Of a stretch of DNA of 39,860 nucleotides, positions 7,087 through 15,464 are shown piece by piece. Where the stretch lies: positions 1 to 39,860 of the forward strand of contig NZ_JABAZW010000007.1 of NCBI RefSeq assembly GCF_018608325.1, in the 5' to 3' direction. Numbering within the stretch: the stretch's first letter is position 1; each line of letters starts with the position of its first letter. The stretch comes from Brevundimonas sp. (lineage in GTDB: Bacteria; Pseudomonadota; Alphaproteobacteria; Caulobacterales; Caulobacteraceae). A program made the position numbers and the translations under genes. The notes below the pieces were generated by a model, which had not been told where the DNA came from, made no database searches, and worked only from the letters and a program-made list of their open reading frames with translations.

Positions 7087-8538
7087 TTACGGCATACGGC
7101 CTTCCCATCCGCCGCCCAATGCCTGGAACAGGGCGACGACGTCGGCGTAGCGGGCTGAGCGGGCGCTGATCGCTGCTGACTGCGCCTCGTTGTGGGTGCG
7201 TTGGGCATCGACCAGTTCGAAGGTTCCGATGTCGCCCAGCTCTAGCCGCCGTTGAGCGAAGGTCAGCCGCTGTCTGGCCGCCTGTTCGGCGGTTTCGGCG
7301 GCGGTCAGGCTGTCGGCGTCGAAACGCAGGGCCGATAGGGTGTTGGCCACATCCTGAAGAGCGACCAGTACGGCGGAGCGGTATTCGGCCTTGGCCTTGT
7401 CCAGCCCCGCCTCCGCCACCTTCTGCTGCTGGCGCAGAGCCCCGCCACGGAAGAGAGGCTGGGTCACACCCGCGCCCAAGGACCACAGGCCGGTTCCGCT
7501 GGTGAACATGTCACCATAACGGGTGGCGATGTCGCCGCTGCTGGCCGTCAGGGTGAGTTCGGGCAGACGGGCCGCGATAGCGACCCCGACCTCGGCGCTG
7601 GCGGCATGTAGTTGGGCCTCGGCGGCCAGAACATCCGGGCGCTGACGCACCAGTTGCGACGGCAGGCTGAGCGGCAGGGCTTTGGGCAGGTTCAGATCGC
7701 CCAGAGCCAACAGGGGCGGCAAGGGCTGATGGGGCGGACGCCCCAGCAATATGGCCAGCGCCGCCTGCTGCTGGGAATGGGATTTACGCGTCTCGGCCAG
7801 TTCCTGTTCGCTGGATGACAAGGCGGCGCGCTGGGTCAGGACCTCTTCACGACCGACTTCACCCAGCGTCTCGCGACGTTCCAGCAGGGTCAGAACCTGA
7901 TGTTCGGCGCCGACGCTGACCTCCAGCGAGGTCAGCTGTTCACGTAAAGTCGCCTCTTCGATGGCGGCCAGGATCGTGTTGGTGATGATCGACAGGCGCG
8001 CCGCCTCGTATTCATAACGGACGGCCTGAGTCTGGGCCGCCGCCGACTCGACGCTGCGCCGAACGCCGCCGAACAGATCCAGCGGATAGCTGACGCTGAC
8101 CTGCGCGGTGTGCAGAGTGTAGAGCAGGCTCTCGTCGTTCAGCGGCGGCGACAGGGTGGCGGAATCCTTGTGCCGGTCGGCCTGATAACTGGCGTCGACA
8201 CTGGGCAGATAGGCGCCGCGCGCCGCACGTAGTTGGGCCCGTGCCTGACGCAGGGTGGCGTCGGCGGCCTTCAGGTCCGGGTTAGCCCGCAGCGCCTCTG
8301 TGACCAGTGCATCCAGTTGCGCAGAGCCGAACAGGGACCACCACTGATCCGGCACGGTCGCCGATGCGTCCATGGTGCGGGCCATGTCCGCGACCGCGCC
8401 GCTCGAATGCGACCAGTCCCCTTCGTCAGTCAGGACGGGGCGCTGGAAGTTCGGGCCGACCGCACAGCCGGCAAGGCCGCCGACCGCCAGAACCCCGATG
8501 ACGGACAGTCGTGCGCCTCTAGACATCGACCAGCTCAT
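7087..8538 (-). CDS. NodT-family outer-membrane efflux lipoprotein (RND outer-membrane factor)
   Basis: The outer-membrane channel of a tripartite efflux pump. The 483-residue protein begins with a lipoprotein signal ending in LAGC (Cys25), followed by AVGPNFQRP, the typical start of NodT/OprM-type factors. Two outer-membrane-efflux repeats follow, with long alpha-helical stretches and the usual phrases: DQWWSLFGSAQLDALV near the start, RQRPDVLAAEAQLHAA in the middle, and DVANTLSALRFDA and RRLELGDIGTFELVDAQRT near the end. The start ATG overlaps the stop of the pump gene in ATGA, so the channel is translated with its pump. It is the last gene of the adaptor-pump-channel operon. Substrate is set by the pump, not visible here. 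Confidence 0.92.
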   Translation of the reverse strand: MSWSMSRGARLSVIGVLAVGGLAGCAVGPNFQRPVLTDEGDWSHSSGAVADMARTMDASATVPDQWWSLFGSAQLDALVTEALRANPDLKAADATLRQARAQLRAARGAYLPSVDASYQADRHKDSATLSPPLNDESLLYTLHTAQVSVSYPLDLFGGVRRSVESAAAQTQAVRYEYEAARLSIITNTILAAIEEATLREQLTSLEVSVGAEHQVLTLLERRETLGEVGREEVLTQRAALSSSEQELAETRKSHSQQQAALAILLGRPPHQPLPPLLALGDLNLPKALPLSLPSQLVRQRPDVLAAEAQLHAASAEVGVAIAARLPELTLTASSGDIATRYGDMFTSGTGLWSLGAGVTQPLFRGGALRQQQKVAEAGLDKAKAEYRSAVLVALQDVANTLSALRFDADSLTAAETAEQAARQRLTFAQRRLELGDIGTFELVDAQRTHNEAQSAAISARSARYADVVALFQALGGGWEGRMP

Positions 8539-11500
8539 TCTGAGGCCTCCAATGCGGCAGGTTCGATGTCCGGGCCGACCCGGCGCGAAAACAGGTCGAT
8601 CATCACCGGCAGGACAAGCAGGATCAGAACAGGTGCGACCAGCATCCCGCCCACGACCACCAGGGCCAGCGGCTTCTGCACCTGACTGCCGATCCCCGAC
8701 GACATGGCGGCGGGCAACAGGCCGATGGCGGCGACCACGCAGGTCATGACCACGGGGCGCAGACTGTCTTCACAGGCCTGACGAAGCGCTTTAGCCCGCT
8801 CCATCCCCTCGTCAATCAACTGATTGAAGGCCGTCAGAACGATGATGCCGTCCATCACCGATATGCCCAGAAGGGCGATGAAGCCTATCGCCGCCGATAT
8901 GCTGAACGGCGTGCCGGTGATGAACAGGGTGAACACCCCGCCCAGCAGCGCCATCGGCATGACGCTGGCCGCCAGAGCCATGTCCCGCACCGAACCGAAG
9001 TTGATGAACAGCAGCAGCAGGATCAGGCCGATGCTGAGCGGCACCACCACCTTCAGGCGGTCGATGGCGTTCTGCAGATTGCCCAGTTCACCCACCCATT
9101 CGATGTGATAACCGGCAGGCAGGTGGACATCGCGGGCCACGCGGGTCTGGGCGTCCAGAACCGCCCCGCCCAGATCGCGGTCGCGCACGCCGAACTTGAT
9201 CGGGATGTAGCGCTCCTGATGCTCGCGGTAGATGAAGGATGCGCCGGACACGAAGCTGACGTCCGCCACCTCCTGCAACGGCACCTGCACCACGCCGCCG
9301 TGTCCGTCGTCCGCACCAATATTTATGCGCCGGATCGCATCCAGATCATTTCTCTGATCGGCCTGCAGCCGCACCAGTATCGGGAAGTGCCGGTCGGTCT
9401 TGCGCTCATAGAGATCGCCCGCCTCCTGTCCGCCGATGGCGGTGGACACGGTGCTGTTGATCGTCTCGACGCTGAGGCCGTAACGCGCGGCCCTCTGGCG
9501 ATCGATGTCGATCTTGACGGTCGGCTGACCGAGTGAGTTGAACACGCCCAGATCAACGATGCCCGGCACGCCGCCCATCACCGTCTTGATCTTAGCCGCC
9601 GTGGTTTCCAGCGTGTCCAGATCAGGCCCGAACAGCTTGATCGAGTTCGAGCCCTTCACGCCCGACGCGGCCTCTTCGACGTTGTCCTGAATATATTGGG
9701 AGAAGGAGAACTCCACGCCGGGGAACTTCTTCTGCAGGGCCTCGCTCATGCTGGCCGTCAGCTTCTCCTTGGTCATGCCGCGCGGCCAATCGGTCGACGG
9801 CTTCAGGGGGGTGAAGAACTCGGCGTTGAAGAAGCCGGTGGCGTCGGTGCCGTCATCGGGGCGACCATGCTGCGAAACGACCGTGCGCACCTCGGGGAAG
9901 GCGGCGATGGTCTTGCGCATCTCGTTCACCGACCCGTTGCTGGCCTCAAGAGGGACGGAGGCAGGCATGGTGGCGCGGATCCAGAAATTGCCCTCTTCCA
10001 GGTGCGGCAGGAACTCCAGACCCAGCGCGCGGACCATGATCATGGCCGCCACGACCAGCGTCCCCGCCCCACCCAGCGACAGTGTGCGGTTGGCCAGGGC
10101 GAAGTCGATCGCCGGCTGATAAATCCGGCGCAGGCCACGCACCAGCCAGGTCTCGACCTCCGACAGCCGGTCCGGCAGCAACAGGGCGCTGAGCGCGGGC
10201 GAGATGGTGAAGGTGGCGATCAGGCCGCCCGCGATGGCGTAGGCGTAGGTCTTGGCCATCGGGCCGAAGATGTGGCCCTCGACGCCCGACAGGGTGAACA
10301 GCGGAATGAAGCTGGCGATGATGATGGCGGCGGCGAAGAAGATGCCCCGGTTCACCTGTGTCGCGGCCTCAAGGATCGTGGACAGCCTGCCGGTCAGACC
10401 ACGCCGCCCCTGCCCCAGTTCCAGCGCATGGCTGCGTTTGACCAGATGGCGATAGATGTTCTCGACCATGATGACGGTGGCATCGACGATCAGGCCGAAG
10501 TCCAGCGCCCCGACAGACAACAGGTTGGCGGACTCACCGCTGATCACCAGAATCAGGATGGCGAAACACAGGGCGAAGGGAATGGTCGCCGCCACGATCA
10601 CCGCGCTGCGCAAATTGCCCAGGAAGGCCCACTGCACCAGGAAGATCAGCAGCACGCCGATGATCAGATTATGGATCACCGTGTGGGTGGTCACCTTGAT
10701 CAGGTCGCTGCGATCGTAGATGCGTTCGACCTTTACGCCCGGCGGCAGGATGTCTGAGGCGTTGATCGCCTTCACCTCGGCCTCGACCGCCTTGATCGTC
10801 GGCATGCTCTGGGCGCCGCGATGCATCAGGACCGTGCCCTGAACGATGTCATCGTCCTGATCCTGACCGGCGATGCCCAGACGCGGCAGATGGCCGACCT
10901 TGATCTCGGCGATGTCGCCGACCGTGACCGGCGTGCCGCCCGACTGGCTCAGCACCACATGGCGGATGTCGTCCGGCGACTGGATCAGGCCGATGCCGCG
11001 CACGATGGCGGCCTGCGCGCCGAAGTTCACCGTCTGGCCGCCGACGTTCAGGTTGCTGGCGTTCAGGGCGTCGATCACCTGAGGGATGGTCAGGCCATGC
11101 GCGGCCAGCCGTCCGTTGTCGACAACCACCTCATAGGCCCGGCTTTCACCGCCCCAGCCCGTGACGTCGATCACCCCTGGCAGGGCCTTGAAGCGACGCT
11201 CCAGCACCCAATCCTGAATGGTCTTCAGGTCTGCGATCGAATAGCCCTTCGGCCCCGTCACGCGATAGCGATAGACCTCACCGATCGGGCTGACCGGCGA
11301 GATTTCAGGTTTGACCCCGTCCGGCAGACCGTCCAGCTGGCTCAGGCGGTTGATGACCCACTGCTGCGCCTCCTGATGGGTGAAGTCGTAGCTGAACTGG
11401 ATTTTCACGTCCGACAGGCCGAACAGCGAAATGGTCCGCAGGCTGGTGACGTGGGGAATGCCCAACATCCCCACCTCGATCGGCACGGTGATGTTGCGCT

Positions 11501-11681
11501 CGATCTCCTCGGCGGACAGGCCCGCACTCTGGGTCACGATCTCGACCATCGGCGGAACCGGGTCGGGATAGGCCTCGATGTTCAGTTGACGGAAGGCGAC
11601 GCCGCCCGCCCCGATCAGGCCGATCAGCAGAAGCAGCGCCAGCACCCGGTGATGTAGCGCCAGCGAGACAATGCGGTTCAT
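8535..11681 (-). CDS. Heavy-metal-type RND efflux pump (CusA/CzcA family)
   Basis: A 1,048-residue inner-membrane proton-driven exporter. The sequence has the RND plan: TM1 at about 12-30, a large periplasmic loop, TM2-7, a second periplasmic loop, TM8-12. In TM4 it carries DFGLIVD...VEN with D394, D400 and E407, the acidic set that marks heavy-metal (HME) pumps and separates them from drug (HAE) pumps. The early phrase AYPDPVPPMVEIVTQSAGLS is also of the CzcA type. Which metal is exported cannot be told from the sequence; the usual CzcC partner is replaced by a NodT-type channel. It is the middle gene of the operon, 76 bases after the adaptor gene. No strong ribosome site precedes the ATG at 11681. 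Confidence 0.9.
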   Translation of the reverse strand: MNRIVSLALHHRVLALLLLIGLIGAGGVAFRQLNIEAYPDPVPPMVEIVTQSAGLSAEEIERNITVPIEVGMLGIPHVTSLRTISLFGLSDVKIQFSYDFTHQEAQQWVINRLSQLDGLPDGVKPEISPVSPIGEVYRYRVTGPKGYSIADLKTIQDWVLERRFKALPGVIDVTGWGGESRAYEVVVDNGRLAAHGLTIPQVIDALNASNLNVGGQTVNFGAQAAIVRGIGLIQSPDDIRHVVLSQSGGTPVTVGDIAEIKVGHLPRLGIAGQDQDDDIVQGTVLMHRGAQSMPTIKAVEAEVKAINASDILPPGVKVERIYDRSDLIKVTTHTVIHNLIIGVLLIFLVQWAFLGNLRSAVIVAATIPFALCFAILILVISGESANLLSVGALDFGLIVDATVIMVENIYRHLVKRSHALELGQGRRGLTGRLSTILEAATQVNRGIFFAAAIIIASFIPLFTLSGVEGHIFGPMAKTYAYAIAGGLIATFTISPALSALLLPDRLSEVETWLVRGLRRIYQPAIDFALANRTLSLGGAGTLVVAAMIMVRALGLEFLPHLEEGNFWIRATMPASVPLEASNGSVNEMRKTIAAFPEVRTVVSQHGRPDDGTDATGFFNAEFFTPLKPSTDWPRGMTKEKLTASMSEALQKKFPGVEFSFSQYIQDNVEEAASGVKGSNSIKLFGPDLDTLETTAAKIKTVMGGVPGIVDLGVFNSLGQPTVKIDIDRQRAARYGLSVETINSTVSTAIGGQEAGDLYERKTDRHFPILVRLQADQRNDLDAIRRINIGADDGHGGVVQVPLQEVADVSFVSGASFIYREHQERYIPIKFGVRDRDLGGAVLDAQTRVARDVHLPAGYHIEWVGELGNLQNAIDRLKVVVPLSIGLILLLLFINFGSVRDMALAASVMPMALLGGVFTLFITGTPFSISAAIGFIALLGISVMDGIIVLTAFNQLIDEGMERAKALRQACEDSLRPVVMTCVVAAIGLLPAAMSSGIGSQVQKPLALVVVGGMLVAPVLILLVLPVMIDLFSRRVGPDIEPAALEASE

Positions 11682-11757
11682 GGGAATTCTGCAATCATGA
11701 GAACGGCGCCGGACAGCAGCCGATGGAGAGGAGCAGCAGCTACGTCAGCGGCGGATG

Positions 11758-13011
11758 TCAGCGGGCTTGCCCCGCCTCGTCGACGAAGATGGCGCCGCGG
11801 GTCACGACCTTCTCACCCGCCGTCAGGCCGCTGAGTATCTGCACACGTCCTTCTGCGGACTGGCCGGTCTGGACGGCGCGCGAACGCAGGGCGCCGTCGG
11901 GCGCCAGCACCCACAGGCGCGCGGTGTCGCCCTCGCGGATGACGGCTTCTGCTGGCACGGCCAGACCACTGCGGGCGCCGCCTGCGCTGCGGATGGCGAA
12001 GTTGGCGAACATCTCGGGCTTCAGCGCCCCATCCGCATTGCCGATGGTCGCACGCACAGGCAGCCGGCGCGTTTCGGGATCAAGAGCAGGCGCGACATAG
12101 TCCACGCGGGCGGTGAAGACCCGTCCCGGATAGGCGGGCGTCGTCACTTCGACCGCACTGCCCCTCCGCATCCGCGAAATCTCGCTCTCGGGCGCGTCAG
12201 CGACCAGCCAGACCGTGGTGGTGTCGGCGATGACGAACTGCGGCGCATCTGCCCCTGCGACGATGTTCTGGCCGATGCCGACGGCCCGCTGCATGACCAC
12301 GCCGCTGATGGGCGCAGTAACCACAGCTTCGGCCCCGGAAGCGACGGCGGCGTTCTCAAGCGCGCGGATCTGGGCGGGCGTCTTGCCCAGAATGGCCAGA
12401 CGGTTGCGCGCTGTCGCCAGATTGGCGTCCGCCGTGCGAGCCGCGCCCTGGGCGGCAACCAGAGCATTCTGAGCCTCGCGCCAGTCCTTCAGCGCCCCGC
12501 CTGCGGTGCGGTAGATTTCGCCTGCGCGGGCCTCGGCCTCCTGCGCCAGCTTCAGCTGTGCGGCGGCGCTGGCCTGTTCGGCGCGGGCGGTGGACAGGGC
12601 GGCGCCGCCCTCGGCGTATTCCGTGGCCTGAACAACAAACAGGGGCGCGCCCTGACGCACCCACTGGCCCGGCTCCGCCAGCACCCTCAGGACTCGCCCC
12701 GAATAGGGCGATACGACCGGCGTGCTGCGGCGCTCATCGACGGCGATCTTGCCACTGGCCCGGTGCAGGTCATCGAAACTGGCCTCGCCCGCCGTGACCA
12801 CGGTCATGGACTTGAGCTGTTCCTTGGTGGGACGGAAGACACCTGCCTCGGCCACGGCTTCAGGCTCTGGCGCCTTGGCGGTCAGGGCCTTGAGCGCCAT
12901 CGGCGCGCCCAGCAGCACCAGAACCGCAGCCGCTCCGACACCGACGATCAACAATTGTCGGCTGCGCGGAAGCCTCCGCGCCTTGGACGGAGGTGGAGGC
13001 GTGTATTCCAT
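11758..13011 (-). CDS. RND efflux periplasmic adaptor (membrane fusion protein)
   Basis: A 417-residue HlyD-type adaptor that bridges pump and outer-membrane channel. One N-terminal membrane helix (about 19-42) anchors it. A lipoyl half-motif around 100-128 (PYSGRVLRVLAEPGQWVRQG) is followed by a long Ala/Glu-rich helical hairpin (about 130-210), the second lipoyl half (VTAPISGVVMQRAVGIGQNI), then beta-barrel and membrane-proximal domains. It has none of the histidine-rich or methionine-rich extensions seen in some metal adaptors. The ATG at 13011 has GAGGGT 10 bases upstream. First gene of the efflux operon, divergent from the two-component genes, with the CTTAC repeat array about 57-95 bases upstream. 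Confidence 0.9.
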   Translation of the reverse strand: MEYTPPPPSKARRLPRSRQLLIVGVGAAAVLVLLGAPMALKALTAKAPEPEAVAEAGVFRPTKEQLKSMTVVTAGEASFDDLHRASGKIAVDERRSTPVVSPYSGRVLRVLAEPGQWVRQGAPLFVVQATEYAEGGAALSTARAEQASAAAQLKLAQEAEARAGEIYRTAGGALKDWREAQNALVAAQGAARTADANLATARNRLAILGKTPAQIRALENAAVASGAEAVVTAPISGVVMQRAVGIGQNIVAGADAPQFVIADTTTVWLVADAPESEISRMRRGSAVEVTTPAYPGRVFTARVDYVAPALDPETRRLPVRATIGNADGALKPEMFANFAIRSAGGARSGLAVPAEAVIREGDTARLWVLAPDGALRSRAVQTGQSAEGRVQILSGLTAGEKVVTRGAIFVDEAGQAR

Positions 13012-13067
13012 GATGCAGTGACCCTCATGCGCATCGGCGCTGCGGGTTCGTACTGTAGCGGTTTCGG

Positions 13068-13106
13068 CTTACGTGCGGCTTACGCCCAACTTACAGCAAC
13101 CTTACA
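13068..13106. promoter_or_regulatory. Four direct CTTAC repeats at 11-bp spacing, likely response-regulator operator
   Basis: CTTAC begins at exactly 13068, 13079, 13090 and 13101, each followed by A or G, giving CTTACR-N5 units one helical turn apart. OmpR/PhoB-family regulators bind tandem half-sites at 11-bp spacing, and the PmrA/QseB group uses a CTTAAG-like hexamer with 5-base gaps. The array sits between the efflux operon and the response-regulator gene, so the regulator probably controls both. A TTGACA at 13134-13139 may be the -35 of the plus-strand promoter. Confidence 0.7.
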
Positions 13107-13190
13107 GCGCCCCGGCAAAGCACCGCCTCGGTGTTGACACCCCCATCCCGCCCCTGCTTCTTCGCGCGATCCGATGCGGACGGCCCTGTA

Positions 13191-13868
13191 ATGCGACTGT
13201 TGATTGTCGAGGATAATCAAGACCTGGCCGGGCTTCTGGCCAAGGGCCTGAACTCAGCCGGTCTGACGTCAGACCGGGCGCGTACGGCGGATGACGCCCG
13301 CGCCATGCTGGCCGTCGCCCAATACGCCGCCGTCATTCTGGACCTCGGCCTGCCTGACGACGATGGGCTGAATGTGCTGAAGGACATGCGCGATCAGGCC
13401 AATGCAACGCCGGTTCTGGTGCTGACCGCACGTGGTCGTGTCGATGACCGTGTCAGGGGGCTTCAGGTCGGGGCCGACGACTATCTGGTCAAGCCCTTCG
13501 ACTTTGAGGAACTGCTGGCGCGGGTCCAGAGCCTGCTGCGACGGCCCGGCGCTTTTCTGGGCCGCACCCTGACCATCGGCAATCTGGTTTTCGACAGCGT
13601 TTCGCGTGAGACTCGCGTCGGCGATCAGTTGCTGAGCATCCCCGTGCGCGAGACCGAAATCCTCGAACTGCTGCTGCGCCGCATCAACCGGGTCGTGCCC
13701 AAGACCACGGTCGAAAGCCAGTTGTTCGGCAGCCAGGAAGACCTCGGCTCCAACGCCATCGAGGTCTATGTCCACCGTCTGCGCAAACGGCTTGAGGCGC
13801 ACGGCGCGGACGCCCGCATCCAGACCATGCGCGGCATCGGCTATGTGCTGAATAAGGCCCCCCGTTGA
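13191..13868 (+). CDS. OmpR-family response regulator (QseB/PmrA/TctD-like)
   Basis: A 225-residue two-component regulator. The receiver domain (1-115) has the acidic pair E7/D8, the phosphate-accepting D51 in VILDLGLPDDDG and K101 in LVKPFDFEEL. The C-terminal winged-helix domain (about 125-222) ends with the usual VYVHRLRKRL and TMRGIGYVLN. I chose the ATG at 13191, which begins MRLLIVEDNQ exactly as family members do; a TTG-started extension from 13131 would add 20 unrelated residues. The stop overlaps the start of the kinase gene, so the pair is co-translated. Likely target: the divergent metal-type efflux operon through the CTTAC array. Confidence 0.93.
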   Translation: MRLLIVEDNQDLAGLLAKGLNSAGLTSDRARTADDARAMLAVAQYAAVILDLGLPDDDGLNVLKDMRDQANATPVLVLTARGRVDDRVRGLQVGADDYLVKPFDFEELLARVQSLLRRPGAFLGRTLTIGNLVFDSVSRETRVGDQLLSIPVRETEILELLLRRINRVVPKTTVESQLFGSQEDLGSNAIEVYVHRLRKRLEAHGADARIQTMRGIGYVLNKAPR

Positions 13869-15229
13869 AGACCCGCGCGCCGTCCATCCTGACCCGGATT
13901 CTATGGCTGCATCTGGTGGCCCTGGCGGCGGCGGCCATCCTGATTCCTCTGGCCGGAAACCTGCTGCTGAACGCCAGCGCCGCCACCCTCCAGCACCGCA
14001 CCCTCCGCACCCATGCCCGCAGTGTCGCGGCGGCGCTGGACCTGACGCCGGACGGCCGATGGACGCTGGACCTCAGTCCCGATCTGAAGACCCTCTATGA
14101 AAAAGGCTATGGCGGCTTTGCCCTGGCGGTCATCGACGACCGTGGGGCGGTCCTTTTTGACGGTCCTGAAAGCCAGTCCGAACTGCTTCAGGGCGTCCAG
14201 CGTCGCGACACCCCTTATTATTTCGAACACAAGCGCGGCGGCGATGTCTTCTATGGCGCCAGCTTCCCGCAAAAGCTCGGTGACCGCACCGCATGGGTGA
14301 CCATCGCCCAGGATCTGGACCACCCCGACATCATCGTCGACGACATCACGGCGGGGTTCCTGGGACGGATGCTGCTGCTGACTGTGCCGGTCTTGTTGGT
14401 GCTGTTCACCATCGACCTGCTGATCGTGCGTCGCGCCCTGACGCCGGTCGTCAACACCTCGCGCGCGGCCCAGAACATCCAGCCCGGGCGCATGGATCAG
14501 CGCCTGCCGACCGATGACCTGCCGCGCGAAATCCGTCCGCTGGCCGACGCCATGAACGACGCCCTCAAACGTCTGGAACTGGGCCATGCGCGCCAGAAGG
14601 AGTTCACCGCCGACGCCGCCCATGAACTACGTACGCCCCTGACCATTTTGCGGATGCAGGTGGATGCGCCCCCCGACAGCCCCCTGTCCCAGCAACTGCG
14701 CCCCAGCATCGACCTGATGACCCGGATCGTCGGCCAACTGCTGGAGATCGCTGAGGTCGACGCCATCGCGCCCGCAGGTGATGTCCGGGCCGATCTGCGC
14801 AGCGTCGCCACAGACGTCGCCGTCGCCCTGACGCCGCTGGCGCTGTCGCAGAACAAGCGGTTGGCCCTGACCGGGGTGGAGGCGCCCGTCTGGGTCGCCG
14901 CCGACGCGCCCTTCCTGTTCCGCGCCATCCGCAATCTGGTCGAAAACGCCATCCGCCACACCCCCGCCGGAACCGAGGTGGACATCCATGTCCGCGCTGA
15001 AGGAACGGTTCTGGTCACCGATCACGGCCCCGGCGTGGCAGAGGCCGACCAGCCCTTCATCTTCCGCCGTTTCTGGCGCAGCGAACGCAGCGGCGACAGC
15101 GGCGCAGGCCTCGGCCTGGCCATCGTGCAGGGCATCGCAACGACCTATAGTGGCGTCGCAACCTACGAAAGCACACTAACGGGCGCACGTTTCAGGCTTA
15201 GTTTCAGGGCAATAGAAATGATTGATTAG
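13865..15229 (+). CDS. Two-component sensor histidine kinase
   Basis: A 454-residue membrane kinase. TM1 is at about 11-34, a periplasmic sensor domain at about 36-162, TM2 at about 165-187, then a HAMP region, and a HisKA domain with the phosphorylated H253 in AAHELRTPLT. The ATPase domain shows the N box (NLVENAIRHT, N361), the G1 box DHGPGV and the G2 box GAGLGLAIV. The start is a TTG inside GTTGA, overlapping the regulator stop. The periplasmic domain has no obvious metal-binding clusters, so the signal cannot be named, though metal stress would fit the efflux genes next door. The last codons run into AT-rich DNA. Confidence 0.92.
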   Translation: MKTRAPSILTRILWLHLVALAAAAILIPLAGNLLLNASAATLQHRTLRTHARSVAAALDLTPDGRWTLDLSPDLKTLYEKGYGGFALAVIDDRGAVLFDGPESQSELLQGVQRRDTPYYFEHKRGGDVFYGASFPQKLGDRTAWVTIAQDLDHPDIIVDDITAGFLGRMLLLTVPVLLVLFTIDLLIVRRALTPVVNTSRAAQNIQPGRMDQRLPTDDLPREIRPLADAMNDALKRLELGHARQKEFTADAAHELRTPLTILRMQVDAPPDSPLSQQLRPSIDLMTRIVGQLLEIAEVDAIAPAGDVRADLRSVATDVAVALTPLALSQNKRLALTGVEAPVWVAADAPFLFRAIRNLVENAIRHTPAGTEVDIHVRAEGTVLVTDHGPGVAEADQPFIFRRFWRSERSGDSGAGLGLAIVQGIATTYSGVATYESTLTGARFRLSFRAIEMID

Positions 15230-15464
15230 CAAATGCCACAAATCCCTAATGCAACATCATTAGAAATGAATATATCGATCAACTTTCCAATTTTAATAAA
15301 ATTATCCAAATTAAACAAAATCAAATTAAATATCCCACATTTGGAATGTCGCACACCACAAACACACATACTAATTCCAAATAGTAATCATTGTTGCATT
15401 TCAGGCGAGAATTTCCATATTTATTAAGCGCACAAAAAGAACCAATACAGTTATAAAATTATCT
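15230..15464. other. AT-rich intergenic island between convergent genes
   Basis: About 235 bases made largely of A and T runs, in sharp contrast to the neighbouring genes. It lies between the 3' ends of the kinase and the YbhN-like gene. I see no reading frame of substance, no transposase remnant and no clear hairpin-plus-T terminator. It could be a leftover of a mobile element, an AT-rich protein-binding site, or simply relaxed intergenic sequence. Confidence 0.5.

Noticed and set aside
9696-10757. 353-codon open frame on the plus strand
   Set aside because: Lies entirely antisense to the RND pump gene; its Gln/Asp/Gly-rich product is typical of a GC-rich shadow frame.
11755-13137. 460-codon open frame on the plus strand
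   Set aside because: Antisense to the adaptor gene; no family resemblance, arginine- and alanine-rich shadow.
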